From: Euborellia annulipes
Taxonomy: Eukaryota > Arthropoda > Insecta > Dermaptera > Anisolabididae
Direction of reading: 5' to 3'
NCBI GenBank assembly: GCA_023213315.1
Contig: JAKCPI010011735.1
Location: forward strand, 1-64,000
DNA length: 64,000 bases
This document shows, piece by piece, positions 9,175 through 20,560 of this stretch. Both the position numbers and the translations under genes were made by a program. The notes below the pieces were generated by a model. That model did no database searches, was not told the origin of the DNA, and saw nothing but the letters and a program-made list of their open reading frames with translations. Numbering within the stretch: position 1 is the stretch's first letter; each line of letters starts with the position of its first letter.

Positions 9175-11904
9175 CAGTGGCGTACCGAGGGGGGCGAGGG
9201 GGGCGGTCCGCCCCAGGCCCCGAGCCGGCATAGGCCCCCATATATTTATAAAAACAAAATTTAATGAAAATTTCTCTTTGAGAGGCCCCGGGGCCCTCAG
9301 GGCTCAAGTAAAAATGGGAAAATTTAGATGAAAAAAAACAAAATTTAATGAAAATTTCTCTTTGAGAGGCCCCGGGGCCCTCAGGGCTCAAGTAAAAATG
9401 GGAAAATTTAGATAAAAAAAAAACAAAATTTAATGAAAATTTCTCTTTGAGAGGCCCCGGGGCCCTCAGAGCTCAAGTAAAAATGGGAAAATTTAGATAA
9501 AAAAAAAAACAAAATTTAATGAAAATTTCTCTTTGAGAGGCCCCGGGGCCCTCAGGGCTCAAGTAAAAATGGGAAAATTTAGATAAAAAAAAAAACAAAA
9601 TTTAATGAAAATTTCTCTTTGAGAGGCCCCGGGGCCCTCAGGGCTCAAGTAAAAATGGGAAAATTTAGATAAAAAAAAAACAAAATTTAATGAAAATTTC
9701 TCTTTGAGAGGCCCCGGGGCCCTCAGAGCTCAAGTAAAAATGGGAAAATTTAGATAAAAAAAAACAAAATTTAATGAAAATTTCTCTTTGAGAGGCCCCG
9801 GGGCCCTCAGGGCTCAAGTAAAAATGGGAAAATTTAGATAAAAAAAAACAAAATTTAATGAAAATTTCTCTTTGAGAGGCCCCGGGGCCCTCAGGGCTCA
9901 AGTAAAAATGGGAAAATTTAGATAAAAAAAAACAAAATTTAATGAAAATTTCTCTTTGAGAGGCCCCGGGGCCCTCAGGGCTCAAGTAAAAATGGGAAAA
10001 TTTAGATAAAAAAAAAACAAAATTTAATGAAAATTTCTCTTTGAGAGGCCCCGGGGCCCTCAGGGCTCAAGTAAAAATGGGAAAATTTAGATAAAAAAAA
10101 ACAAAATTTAATGAAAATTTCTCTTTGAGAGGCCCCGGGGCCCTCAGGGCTCAAGTAAAAATGGGAAAATTTAGATAAAAAAAAAAACAAAATTTAATGA
10201 AAATTTCTCTTTGAGAGGCCCCGGGGCCCTCAGGGCTCAAGTAAAAATGGGAAAATTTAGATAAAAAAAAAAACAAAATTTAATGAAAATTTCTCTTTGA
10301 GAGGCCCCGGGGCCCTCAGGGCTCAAGTAAAAATGGGAAAATTTAGATAAAAAAAAAACAAAATTTAATGAAAATTTCTCTTTGAGAGGCCCCGGGGCCC
10401 TCAGAGCTCAAGTAAAAATGGGAAAATTTAGATAAAAAAAAAACAAAATTTAATGAAAATTTCTCTTTGAGAGGCCCCGGGGCCCTCAGGGCTCAAGTAA
10501 AAATGGGAAAATTTAGATAAAAAAAAAAACAAAATTTAATGAAAATTTCTCTTTGAGAGGCCCCGGGGCCCTCAGAGCTCAAGTAAAAATGGGAAAATTT
10601 AGATAAAAAAAAAACAAAATTTAATGAAAATTTCTCTTTGAGAGGCCCCGGGGCCCTCAGGGCTCAAGTAAAAATGGGAAAATTTAGATAAAAAAAAAAC
10701 AAAATTTAATGAAAATTTCTCTTTGAGAGGCCCCGGGGCCCTCAGGGCTCAAGTAAAAATGGGAAAATTTAGATAAAAAAAAAAACAAAATTTAATGAAA
10801 ATTTCTCTTTGAGAGGCCCCGGGGCCCTCAGGGCTCAAGTAAAAATGGGAAAATTTAGATAAAAAAAAAAACAAAATTTAATGAAAATTTCTCTTTGAGA
10901 GGCCCCGGGGCCCTCAGGGCTCAAGTAAAAATGGGAAAATTTAGATAAAAAAAAAACAAAATTTAATGAAAATTTCTCTTTGAGAGGCCCCGGGGCCCTC
11001 AGGGCTCAAGTAAAAATGGGAAAATTAAAAAAAAACAAAATTTAATGAAAATTTCTCTTTGAGAGGCCCCGGGGCCCTCAGGGCTCAAGTAAAAATGGGG
11101 AAATTTAGAAAAAAAAAAAACAAAATTTAATGAAAATTTCTCTTTGAGAGGCCCCGGGGCCCTCAGGGCTCAAGTAAAAATGGGAAAATTTAGATAAAAA
11201 AAAAACAAAATTTAATGAAAATTTCTCTTTGAGAGGCCCCGGGGCCCTCAGGGCTCAAGTAAAAATGGGAAAATTTGAAAAAAAAAAAAACAAAATTTAA
11301 TGAAAATTTCTCTTTGAGAGGCCCCGGGGCCCTCAGGGCTCAAGTAAAAATGGGAATTGAAAAAAACAAAATTTAATGAAAATTTCTCTTTGAGAGGCCA
11401 CGGGGCCCTTAGGGCTCAAGTAAAAATGGGAAAATTTAGATAAAAAAAAACAAAATTTAATGAAAATTTCTCTTTGAGAGGCCCCGGGGCCCTCAGGGCT
11501 CAAGTAAAAATGGGAAAATTTAGATAAAAAAAAAACAAAATTTAATGAAAATTTCTCTTTGAGAGGCCCCGGGGCCCTCAGGGCTCAAGTAAAAATGGGA
11601 AAATTTAGATAAAAAAAAAACAAAATTTAATGAAAATTTCTCTTTGAGAGGCCCCGGGGCCCTCAGGGCTCAAGTAAAAATGGGAAAATTTAGATAAAAA
11701 AAAAACAAAATTTAATGAAAATTTCTCTTTGAGAGGCCCCGGGGCCCTTGGGGTTCAGGGATATACGGTATTTTAAAAATATTATTGTGTATGGAGGAGA
11801 AGGATATTTAAAGATGAGCAGCCCCCCAAAAAAAAAAAAATTCAATATAAGGCCCCCACTTCTAGTGCCGCCCCCAGGCCCCCAACTGCCTCGGTACGCC
11901 TCTG
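9175..11904. mobile_element. hAT-like non-autonomous element A with internal minisatellite
   Basis: The ends are CAGTGGCGTACCGAGG (left) and its inverted match CAGAGGCGTACCGAGG (right), 15 of 16 bases identical. Directly outside both ends stands the 8-bp duplication TTCCAGCG (9167-9174 and 11905-11912). An 8-bp duplication and CAG-type termini are the hallmark of the hAT superfamily. The interior is almost wholly minisatellite (9236-11750) and has no transposase, so mobility would need a transposase in trans. Confidence 0.85.
9236..11750. repeat. Minisatellite A, about 30 copies of an 84-87 bp unit
   Basis: Each unit joins a GC palindrome (GAGGCCCCGGGGCCCTCAG) to GCTCAAGTAAAAATGGG, AAAATTTAGAT, an A run of 8-12 and ACAAAATTTAATG. 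Units differ mainly in A-run length and a G/A change in CAGGGCT/CAGAGCT. The right-hand units (11020-11420) are more diverged, including one CACGGGG variant at about 11399. Long minus-strand frames repeating SPEGPGASQREIFIKF are translations of the satellite, not genes. Confidence 0.95.
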
Positions 11905-11945
11905 TTCCAGCGGCCACAATTTTGAAGCTATCGACCTCGAACTTT

Positions 11946-12119
11946 TTTTACTTTCTCTTACCTATGTATATATGTAATATATATATAGAGAGAAAGTATT
12001 GGTTTCATGTCAAAAATTCGATGTCGAGATTTTGATGGATCTTCACGATTTGAGGTCCCCTGAATCCAAAAAGTGGTTTTCGCGACATGGTCTGTCTGTC
12101 TGTCTGTCTGTGTGCGCGC

Positions 12120-12156
<37 letters not shown>

Positions 12157-12726
12157 TGTGTGTGTTCAATTTTAAGCATGAAGGAATTGAGCTATGAGGC
12201 TGAAATTTTATATTTAAGTTAAACACCCCCCGGGACCGACAAAATAAGCTTTTAATCAAAATCGGCCAAAAAGTACTAGTACTTTACTGATGTACTTTTT
12301 CAGTTTTTTTCGATTTTCTCAAAATTCGCTCTAACGATTTTGATTAAAATTTAAAAATCAATTATTTTTTAGATGCTCTTTCAAATGTATATTCTCGTTT
12401 TGCCCCAAAATTGTTTGAAGCACACTTTACTCTTGTGCTTCATAGGAAAGGTAGGAGAAATAAATGGTTGCCATGGTAACCGAATTTAAATCTTTTCTTT
12501 TTATTAGATTAAAAATCAATTATTATTTAAACGCCCATTTTTTTTTTCGGAGAAAACATATCTCTCTCTCTCTTTCTACGCGTTTTAAATTTTTCTACCT
12601 TATCTTCGCATTTGGCCAATGTTAATTTCCTATAGGGATTTGTATGTTAATTTCGATTCAAAAGGGGGTCCCCTTTGGAACTTTTTACGCATTTAAAAAA
12701 ATTTTTTTCCCAATTCTTATGAATTT
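11946..12726 (+). mobile_element. DR1 long-form copy lacking the terminal hairpin
   Basis: Starts TTTACTTTCTCTTACC, with a TGTC microsatellite and GT tract at 12090-12165, AGTACTAGTAC at about 12275 and the X-box GTTGCCATGGTAAC at 12467-12480. It then carries the long-form extension (CGCGTTTTAAATTTTTC, ATTTCCTATAGGGATTTG) and is followed directly by the next copy at 12727. Tandem arrangement. Confidence 0.8.
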
Positions 12727-12867
12727 TTACTTTCTCGTACCTGTATATATGTAATATATATAGAGAGAGAAAGTATTGGTTTCATGTCAAAAATTCGATG
12801 TCGAGATTTTGATGGATCTTCACGTTTTGAGGTCCCCTGAATCCAAAAAAGTGGTTTTCGCGACATG

Positions 12868-12901
<34 letters not shown>

Positions 12902-12905
12902 TGTC

Positions 12906-12938
<33 letters not shown>

Positions 12939-13756
12939 TCAATTTTAAGCATGAAGGAATTGAGCTAGGAGGCTGAAATTTTATATTTAAGTTAAACACC
13001 CCCCGGGACCGACAAAATAAGCTTTTAATCAAAATCGGCCAAAAAGTACTAGTACTTTACTGATGTACTTTTTCAGTTTTTTTCGATTTTCTCAAAATTC
13101 GCTCTAACGATTTTGATTAAAATTCAAAAATCAATTATTTTTTAGATGCTCTTTCAAATGTATATTCTCGTTTTGCCCTCAAAATTGTTTGAAGCACACT
13201 TTACTCTTGTGCTTCATAGGAAAGATAGGAGAAATAAATGGTTGCCATGGTAACCGAATTTAAATCTTTTTCTTTTTATTAGATTAAAAATCAATTATTA
13301 TTTAAACGCCCATTTTTTTTTCGGAGAAAACATATCTCTCTCTCTCACAAAACTATCTTCTCTTTCTACGCGTTTTAAATTTTTCTACCTTATCTTCGCA
13401 TTTGACCAATGTTAATTTCCTATAGGGATTTGTATGTTAATTTCGATTCAAAAGGGGGTCCCCTTTGGAACTTTTTACGCATTTAAAATTTTTTTTTCCA
13501 ATTCTTATGAAATTTTGTATTTATTTACGAATCTATATTGTGTATAAAATGTCCAAATATGAGATTAAAATTTTGAAAAATAACCATAGTTTATTTCAAG
13601 CAATCAACATTTAAAATGCAAGTTTGAAACTAAGGTGCTATGGGAAACTAAATATATCTCGACACAAAATCTGGTGTGACCAGCACAGTGCACAACTTTC
13701 TCTTACCGAAGGGTAAGAGAAAGTTGTGTGCTGTGCGCCAGTCACACCAGATTTTT
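12727..13756 (+). mobile_element. DR1 long-form full copy (reference description)
   Basis: Order of parts: a 5' end with ACTTTCTCTTACC and a TA-rich hairpin closing on GAGAGAAAGTA; a conserved 90-bp module (GTCAAAAATTCGATGTCGAG); a GTCT microsatellite plus GT tract (12868-12937); a 300-bp body with AGTACTAGTACTTT; an X-box at 13241-13254; a long-form extension; and a terminal hairpin at 13666-13756. The hairpin arms contain CTTTCTCTTACC, the same motif as the 5' end, in inverted form. Subterminal inverted repeats, a GTCY microsatellite and a 3' stem-loop are the known layout of Helentron-associated non-autonomous elements (HINE/DINE-1). The class call is inference. No ORF. Confidence 0.8.
13666..13756. 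repeat. DR1 terminal hairpin (perfect type)
   Basis: AAAATCTGGTGTGAC and GTCACACCAGATTTT pair at the base, then GCACAGTGCACAACTTTCTC pairs with the return strand, closed by a short CCGAAGG loop. Similar hairpins end DR1 copies at 13906-13999, 19534-19616, 19709-19792, 20403-20486, 21542-21637, 22194-22287, 33594-33684, 34075-34160, 43994-44090 and 54743-54832. Confidence 0.9.
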
Positions 13757-13999
13757 GTATTTATTTACGAATCTATATTGTGTATAAAATGTCCAAATAT
13801 GAGATTAAAATTTTGAAAATAACCATAGTTTATTTCAAGCAATCAACATTTAAAAATGCAAGTTTGAAACTAAGGTGCTATGGGAAACTAAATATATTCT
13901 CGACACAAAAATCTGGTGTGACCAGCACAGTGCACAACTTTCTCTTACCGAAGGGTAAGAGAAAGTTGTGTGCTGTGCGCCAGTCACACCAGATTTTTT
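13757..13999 (+). repeat. Tandem duplication of the DR1 3' end
   Basis: Repeats 13516-13756 almost exactly, from TTTGTATTTATTTACG through the hairpin (13906-13999). Only small A-run indels differ, so the duplication is recent. Confidence 0.85.
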
Positions 14000-14700
14000 A
14001 AATTAAAGCTATTTAAAATATCTACAACTTACAGAAGCCCTTTTTTTGATTTTCGAAAAAATAAAATTTTGTTTTTAGATTAATAGCATTAAAGAAAAGA
14101 TAATTTTAAAAAATTCGCTCTATATCTTAAAGATAATTAAATTAGTAATCTTTGTGTTAAAAAATAATTAATTTTTTACCCTTAATTAATTAGCTGGAAT
14201 CTTTCAAATGAGAATAAATCCCTTGTATCCCTATGGGAAAAACTATCGCTATCTCTTGCCGCCTAGAGTAACTCTGTAGTGAATTGTGTCCTAACGGTAC
14301 CTTAAAATAAGATTCGTATAGAAAATTTGGATCAAAAAACATATGCAAAGATGATGCAAATTTAGCGTCTGGATGTGTACCATGTTCCCACAGGAATGGT
14401 GGATTATGGACTTGAAAAATGTTATAAAAGTCCATCCCCCACTACCTGGGTGGGATTCTCTCTCTCGTGCCGGACAATCATCAAGCTTGGAACCAATAAA
14501 GAACTTGAAAAGACATCTCATCAATTCTTTCTAAACCCAACAACTCCTGTAGGCAGGCAACGCGCAACGTGTCTCCTTTAAAAGATCTAATAATTTTTTT
14601 AAAGTATGTTTTTTCGGTATCTGGAATCTGGTCCCACTAGATTTTTTGTGTCGAGATATATTTAGTTTCCACCGATATACATGTATTAGAATTCAAGATG
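14000..14700. other. Unique sequence with balanced-composition block
   Basis: 14190-14580 is less AT-rich than its flanks and carries overlapping frames of 68-81 codons on both strands with no recognisable domain. Possibly an old retroelement piece. No gene is called. Confidence 0.35.
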
Positions 14701-14707
14701 TAAAATT

Positions 14708-14751
14708 TATAAATATATTTCGACGTTAATACGTCATCTTCAGAGTTATAA
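14708..14751 (-). ncRNA. Hammerhead ribozyme motif HHR-3, slightly decayed
   Basis: Minus strand: stem I TTATAACT, core CTGAAGA (14743-14737), perfect stem II GACGT-ATTA-ACGTC, GAAA, then TAT and a returning strand that matches stem I at 7 of 8 positions. The ACGTC expected at helix III/cleavage is replaced by a shorter TAT, so activity is doubtful. Confidence 0.6.
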
Positions 14752-14879
14752 CACAAACTGAGTCGAGTCAGTCGAAAGAAAAACCTTTTGAAACTTAACC
14801 TAGTGTTATTTATTTATCTATAATTAGATGATAATTTAATTAAATTTAAGAATGTTTCAACTAATGGCAAAGGTGAATT

Positions 14880-15370
14880 CTTTGGATTATATTTATTGTT
14901 CATTGATTACACTGGTCGATATGTTGTAGATCATTAAATTTGCTCAAATTTGGTTGATAAAACAAATTTGTAGACCCAATATTAACCGAGAAACGGCCGA
15001 TCAAAGTTGGACAAAGTTTCTCGAAATGTAAAACAAATAGACAATTCGTTCAGCCATATCTCGGTTAATATTGAGTTTACAAATTCGATTTATCAACCAA
15101 ATATTAGCAAATTTACTACTCTACAATTTTGAATTGCACTAAGGTGCACAAAATATGTTTAGTTTTCGAAATAGAAGAGAAAAATTGAAAAAAGTTTCGA
15201 AATGTAAAAAAAAAAATAGAAACTTTAATCGGTCGTATTTCGGTTAATATTGGGTTTGGGCATTCGTTTTATCAACCAAATTTTAGCAAATTTTATGCTC
15301 TACAACTTTCTAATGTATTATGGTGCACAGAATATGCTTAGTTTACGATATATAAGTGAAAAAGTGAAAA
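14880..15370. repeat. Diverged repeat array with direct and inverted units
   Basis: Units of about 190 bp share TCGGTTAATATTG(A/G)GTTT, TTTATCAACCAAAT, TAGCAAATTT and CTCTACAA. Two direct units start near 15056 and 15237, and an inverted half unit lies at 14890-15000. Low coding potential; origin unknown. Confidence 0.65.
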
Positions 15371-15553
15371 AAAAAGTGCATACATTTTGAGGTTTTTGCA
15401 ACCCCCTGAGAGGGGGGTGCCAAAACACCCCTCAAGCAAACTTTAAAAGCCAAAAATGGAAATTTAAGTGTTTTTCGATGTCTAAAATCAGACTTCCACC
15501 ATTAGAAGAGAAACCCAAAAAATAAATTTTTTTTGTTGACCTGTGTTATAGAC

Positions 15554-15796
15554 CTGCGTTTTCCAAACCTCCCTAGGGAGTCGCGGACTTGTCAAAGGGG
15601 AGGCGCGAATATTAGCCACAGCGATGAATTTCCCAAATGCTACTAAAGTTTTATAAATAAAATATTACGAGAACTTATATTTTTTAAGAATAAAAATTTT
15701 TCTGTTTATATTATTTTATAAAATGGGGGGGGGGGGGGCGTTTGAGAATAATTATTTTTAATGGATGCGCGGTTACATAAAGTTTGGAAACCACTG
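15554..15796. mobile_element. hAT-like MITE with 8-bp target duplication
   Basis: The termini CTGCGTTTTCCAAAC and GTTTGGAAACCACTG are an imperfect inverted pair of the CAGTGGTTTCCAAACT hAT/Charlie-like type. TTATAGAC flanks both ends (15546-15553 and 15797-15804). A related, older copy is at 63128-63447. Confidence 0.85.
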
Positions 15797-15804
15797 TTAT
15801 AGAC

Positions 15805-17340
15805 CATGAGAAAGGACGCGATATGCGGCTAATGTTGACTATGGTTTTTGTCTAATTTCATCCCTGGGTGCCAATGTACTGTACTTATACTCATAATTTT
15901 TTTTTATTGAGATTGGTAGCGAATCGTTGATCCCTGGCAGTATTCCTCTACTGTGTGCTACAGTCCAGAGGCAAAATTTCGATTGAAAATAATAATTTTA
16001 ATAACTGATTTGTTTTATTATTCCTTAAATCGTCTTTTCTATTAGTATTCAATTCTTGTTACTGCTGCTCTCTAATGGCGAAAGTATTTACTAACTTTTT
16101 TTTTTTTTTGAAGTACAATTAAACTCTTATCAAAATGTAATTTTTTTTTATCTTTATTTTTTGATTTGAAAAAATTATAAATTACAAAGTTTTTTTTTAT
16201 TTTATATCAAGAAGAAAAAGTATAAGAGGGAGGGTAGGTAGGCGAGAGAGAGAGAGAGGGAGAGGGAGACTTGTCACCCATTGTTCACGCACTTGTGGGG
16301 TCCCCCTTTGCCGCTGCAAGGGGGTGGGGGATGGAAGCGAGAGGGGGACAGACCCTGCAGCCTGCGTATGAGGGGGTGAATATTGATTTTCCCATTAGGT
16401 CCCCTCTATCTCTCTCTTTCTCTCTCACTCGCATTTTGCCTCCTGGCTTCTCTCTCTCTCTCTCTCTCTCTCCCGTTCATCGATTGCGTCTCCACCTCTT
16501 CTTCCTCCTCGTCTAAACCCCAAGCAGCAAGCCTGATTAGGTGTGAGGTGTTTGAGGTGTCTCTTTTACTTACTTATGGCTCTTATAATATTATACTAAA
16601 ACGCACAATTACTTTTCTCAGATATCGTCTGTAACCAATGGACTCCGAAACTACATGACGTTTTTTTTCAATAAGGGAATTATGCTTTGATTAATTCACT
16701 TTGGGGTTAGGGATTTTATTTATTTTGATAGGAGGTTATTAAATATATAGATATATACACTCTATATCCCTTATAATGTTTAATGTTGTGTTTTACTGCC
16801 TCTCTGATCCCCCTCTTCTCAAAATATATATCGACGTTCTAATTAGCAAAGTGCCTAACTCCATTTTTGTTTATTTTTCAGGAGAGCCAAAAAATATTTA
16901 TTTCTCATTGTTAGAGCCATTGTTAAACACTTTTCGAACTGAAAAATTTGATTTACGCTCTTAGCCAGTTCAGGGCAGAAGGAGAATGATATTTTTCAAC
17001 AGAAAATACAAAAAAATGATTTTCGAAAAAAGTGGAGTTAGGCACTCATCGTTAGGCGTCAATATATATATAAGTTAGTGGTACAGAGAGAAGATATTAG
17101 CTTCTCGTACATGGGATTCCGGGTTTTCTTCCCGTCCTAAGCGAGAAAAATTGATTTTAAATAAATTCGCTACCAAACCTATGACATAAATAGAGATGAG
17201 GTCTAAATGGCATTTAAAAATATTCCCTAAATATTCTTTTTTTTTCTTATGATGTATCATCTGTATGTAATTTACTATTCTATGTTCAATTTTATTTATT
17301 TATTTATTTTTGGCCATTTTTCAGAAATTTGTTCAGGTTT
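15805..17340. other. Unique region with GA/CT-rich, higher-GC core
   Basis: 16230-16560 is unusually GC-rich, with GAGAGAGA and CTCTCTCT runs around a block (GGGGTCCCCC, ACAGACCCTGCAGCCTGC). GAGA-type runs and higher GC are compatible with a regulatory region, but no core promoter is demonstrable. At 16630-16690 lies a piece of the CTCCGAAACTA repeat tail. The remainder is AT-rich. Confidence 0.4.
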
Positions 17341-17545
17341 ACGAAATCGCTCAGGGGCCCACATCTAGTGGGTACGTGGATGGCGACCACGAGCTACCCG
17401 AGCTGGTACAGACAGTCTTTCTGTTCTTTGTATGTCTGTCTCTACCTTCCTCTTTTCAACAAACGTCAGACCGTTCTTCCGGTCGCAAAACGCATGATAG
17501 GGTTGGAGGGAAAGATTGAGGTCCGCCGACCCCACATCGCGGGAA
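17341..17545 (+). repeat. Interspersed repeat family GR, copy 2
   Basis: Matches 7116-7335 with deletion of the GCGACGGGCC segment. Starts at CGCTCAGGGGCCCAC and ends near GTCCGCCGACCCC. Confidence 0.7.
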
Positions 17546-17603
17546 TAAGGCGAGGACAGAAGAAGATGAAGAAGAGTTCAGGTTTACGAATGGAATGGAT
17601 GCA

Positions 17604-17648
17604 GCTCTTTTTATTTCGACTATTTTGGTGGCCTTCTTCAGAAAGAGA
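17604..17648 (-). ncRNA. Degenerate hammerhead-like motif
   Basis: Minus strand: CTCTTT, CTGAAGA, a weak stem II, GTCGAAAT, AA, AAAGAG. Stem I (6 bp) and the CUGANGA core survive. The cleavage triplet is lost. Confidence 0.35.
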
Positions 17649-17744
17649 CAAAGGCTCGGAACAAGGACATCAAAAAGGATGCATACATTAATTTGTAAAC
17701 CTTTTAATGTGAGACTTTTATTATATCGCCTCAAATTTTTTCGC

Positions 17745-18066
17745 CCATCTATCAGCATGTCGCGTTACAAGCCGTGACGTCACCAGCGACTCGCACCAAA
17801 TTTCTTTGCATAGACTCCGAAACTACTAGACCGATTTTCATGGAGTTTTTTTTAATGGATAGAAAATCTCTTTTCCCGGGTTTATATCAAATTAGGCGTA
17901 GTGGTTAACAAACCTCTCATACGATTTTAATTAAATTTAAAATTTCGCTTCTCTAGAATGTAAATAATTGAAAAATGGTATTCCAGACCTCAGAAGTTCC
18001 TCTCCCCTAAAATTTATTTTTCACTCGATTTGAATAAAATTTAAAATGACGCTTCTCTAGTTGTAA
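17745..18066 (-). repeat. Repeat R3 copy with one to two units of the element B monomer
   Basis: Inverted relative to 52680-52860: ACTCCGAAACTACTAGACCG and CGATTTTCATGGAG match the tail there. 17925-18066 holds 1.3 diverged units of the 118-bp monomer that is present 16 times in element B. Beside it is a single CRE-like unit (17772-17781, TGACGTCA). Confidence 0.7.
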
Positions 18067-18859
18067 TTATAATTTTTTTTTTGTTTTTAATTTAAATCAT
18101 AACAAGTAGAAAAAAAAAATTTATTTTTTAATTTATTATCACATTTGTTTTTACTTTTTTTCTCAGATAGTACACTTAGAGTACTGGTACTCTTAATTGA
18201 CGTTTTTCACTCGGTGGTGCAAATAGAGAGAAAGAGAGAGAGAGAGCTCCATTTCCGTTGTTTCATACAATGAATGCCCTTCTTCTTTCTTCTCTCTCTC
18301 TCTCTCTCTTCTTTTTGATAGAATAGTGTGCCGACCGACCTCTGAGGGCTCTTGAGCCACTCACTCTCTCTCTCCCTTTGTTCCTTTCAAGGACTTTTTT
18401 CATCTTTTCAAAAATAAAAAAAAAAAAGAAAAAAGCAGCTTCAACTCTTCCACCCCCCAACCCCTTATGTTTGATAAAGTTTCTATTCGGCCCTTATGTC
18501 GATTTTTTTTTTATTATATGTGTGAATAGGATATTAAATTTAACTTAAAAAAAATTTGTAAAGGTTAAAAATAATTTATTATATATCCTGTTCAACTTTT
18601 CTCTAAGGCTTTAAGTCATTGGATAATCTGATCTTGAAATGAGCAAATCACTCAACAAAGCTTAATCTATTTTTTTAAAAGGACAAATAGAACTGGGTTC
18701 TAAATTTGTAACCTATCACAAATCATTTATATAATCTAATAAATTTTTAGATTTAAAATTTTTACATTAAGATAATTTTTTTGACTAATTAAAAAATTGT
18801 GATAATAATAGTCTATATAATTAGGCAAATTTTAATTTTTTTTTTCCTATAGTCATATA
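18067..18859. other. Unique AT-rich region with CT/GA runs
   Basis: 18225-18400 contains dense GAGA and CTCT runs with unique flanks. The 18263-18460 frame is low complexity. No gene is called. Confidence 0.4.
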
Positions 18860-19122
18860 TGGACCCTGTTACGCATTAGTGTGTCAAGCGCCAGCTACCG
18901 AGTTTTGAGAAAATTAACATTAAAGTTTTTCGTTTTCATTGGATTATATATATATTTTTTTTTTTTTTTTTTGTCAATTTTGCAAGTAACATTAAATATA
19001 AATTTTTTTAGGACATGTTTCATAAAAAATACTATTAATTATAGCATTTGAAACAATATTCCGTGCTTAACTCAATTTTTAATTTTTTTGGCGCTTGACA
19101 CACTAATGCATAACAGGATCCA
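18860..19122. mobile_element. MITE with about 34-bp terminal inverted repeats
   Basis: The left end TGGACCCTGTTACGCATTAG continues through GTGTGTCAAGCGCCA, and the right end is its inverted complement with two changes. The 263-bp length and AT-rich interior fit a non-autonomous DNA transposon. No clear target duplication is seen. Confidence 0.75.
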
Positions 19123-19269
19123 AATGTTGTTTTGAAAAATAACGGAAATAGTCCAGTCAGAGACATTCCAAGTCCGAGGCAAGCTCCCTGATTGGCTAAA
19201 ACAGGCACGATCTTAACGACATCTCTTGGCAATTATAAGCGATCAACTTAGTCTTCGTTTCTCTTAGCC

Positions 19270-19616
19270 TAAGTGACTTCCTCATTTCGAAGTTTATATT
19301 TATATCTACGAGAGAGAAAGTATTGCGATCATGTCAAAAATTCGATGTCGAGATTTTGATTGATATATATGTTTTGAAATCTTCTGAAGACCACTTTACT
19401 CTTTCTTGTACTTCATAGGAAGAATAGGAATAATGGTTTCTATGGTTAACAAAATATAAATATTTTCCCATGTTTATAAATTTTACATCTTGAATACTAA
19501 CTATATCGGCGGAAACTAAATATATCTCGACACAAAAAATCTGGTGTGATAAGCTCGGTGCACAACTTTCTCTTACCGAAAATTGTGTGCTGTGCGCCAT
19601 TCACACCAGATTTTTT
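19270..19616 (+). mobile_element. DR1 copy with internal deletion
   Basis: The 5' module runs to GATTTTGATTGATATATA and then joins directly to GAAATCTTCTGAAGACCAC of the 3' half. The microsatellite and body are missing. Ends with the hairpin 19534-19616. Confidence 0.75.
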
Positions 19617-20560
19617 ATTTTATGAATTTTTTTGAATTCATTTATTATTTTTTTAAATTACATTTTTATCTTATCAACATGAAGAATGCTTCAAAAAAAT
19701 TCATAAAATAAAAAATCTGGTGTGATAAGCTCGGTGCACAACTTTCTCTTACCGAAAATTGTGTGCTGTGCGCCATTCACACCAGATTTTTTATTTTATG
19801 AATTTTTTTGAATTCATTTATTATTTTTTTACTCTCTTACCTATGTATATATGTAATATATATATATAGAGAAAGTATTGGATTCATGTCAAAAATTCGA
19901 TGTCGAGATTTTGATGGATCTTCACGTTTTGAGGTCCCCTGAATCAAAAAAGTGGTTTTCGCGACATGGTCTGTCTGTGTGTGGGTGGGTGGGTGGGTGT
20001 GTCTGTGTTCAATTTTAAGCATGAAGGAATTGAGCTACGAGGTTGAAATTCTATATTTAACTTAAACACCCCCGGGACCGGAAAAATAAGCTTTTAATCA
20101 AAATCGGCCAAAGATTACTAGTACTTTATGATGTACTTTTTCAGTTTTTTTCGATTTTCTCAAAATTTGCTCCAACGATTTTTTTTTAATTCAAAAATCA
20201 ATTATTTTTTAGATGCTCTTTAAAATGTATATTCTCATTTTGCGATTGAAATCTTCTGAAGACCACTTTACCTCTTGTATTTCATAGGGAAGATAGGAGT
20301 CTTGGTTGTCATGGTAACAAAATATAAATATTTTCCCATATTTATAAATTTTACATCTTGAATTCAAATGTTCGTAGTCGGGAACTAAATATATGTCGAC
20401 ACAAAAAATCTGGTGTGATAAGCTCGGTGCACAACTTTCTCTTACCGAAAATTGTGTGCTGTGCGCCATTCACACCAGATTTTTTATTTTATGAATTTTT
20501 TTGAATTCATTTATTATTTTTTTAAATTACATTTTTATCTTATCAACATGAAGAATGCTC
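19617..20560 (+). repeat. Tandemly duplicated DR1 hairpin and flank, with a full DR1 copy 19826-20486
   Basis: The same non-DR1 flank (TTTTATGAATTTTTTTGAAT, TCATTTATTATTTTTTT) follows three successive hairpins, at 19617, 19793 and 20487. Between the second and third sits a complete DR1 starting ACTCTCTTACC with a GGGT microsatellite. This is a local duplication of element plus target. Confidence 0.8.

Noticed and set aside
9131..10190. Long minus-strand ORFs repeating SPEGPGASQREIFIKF
   Set aside because: They are translations of the 85-bp minisatellite, have frame breaks with A-run length and show no independent start or splice context.
9236..11750. CRISPR array
   Set aside because: The repeats are contiguous without unique spacers, and the DNA is eukaryotic.
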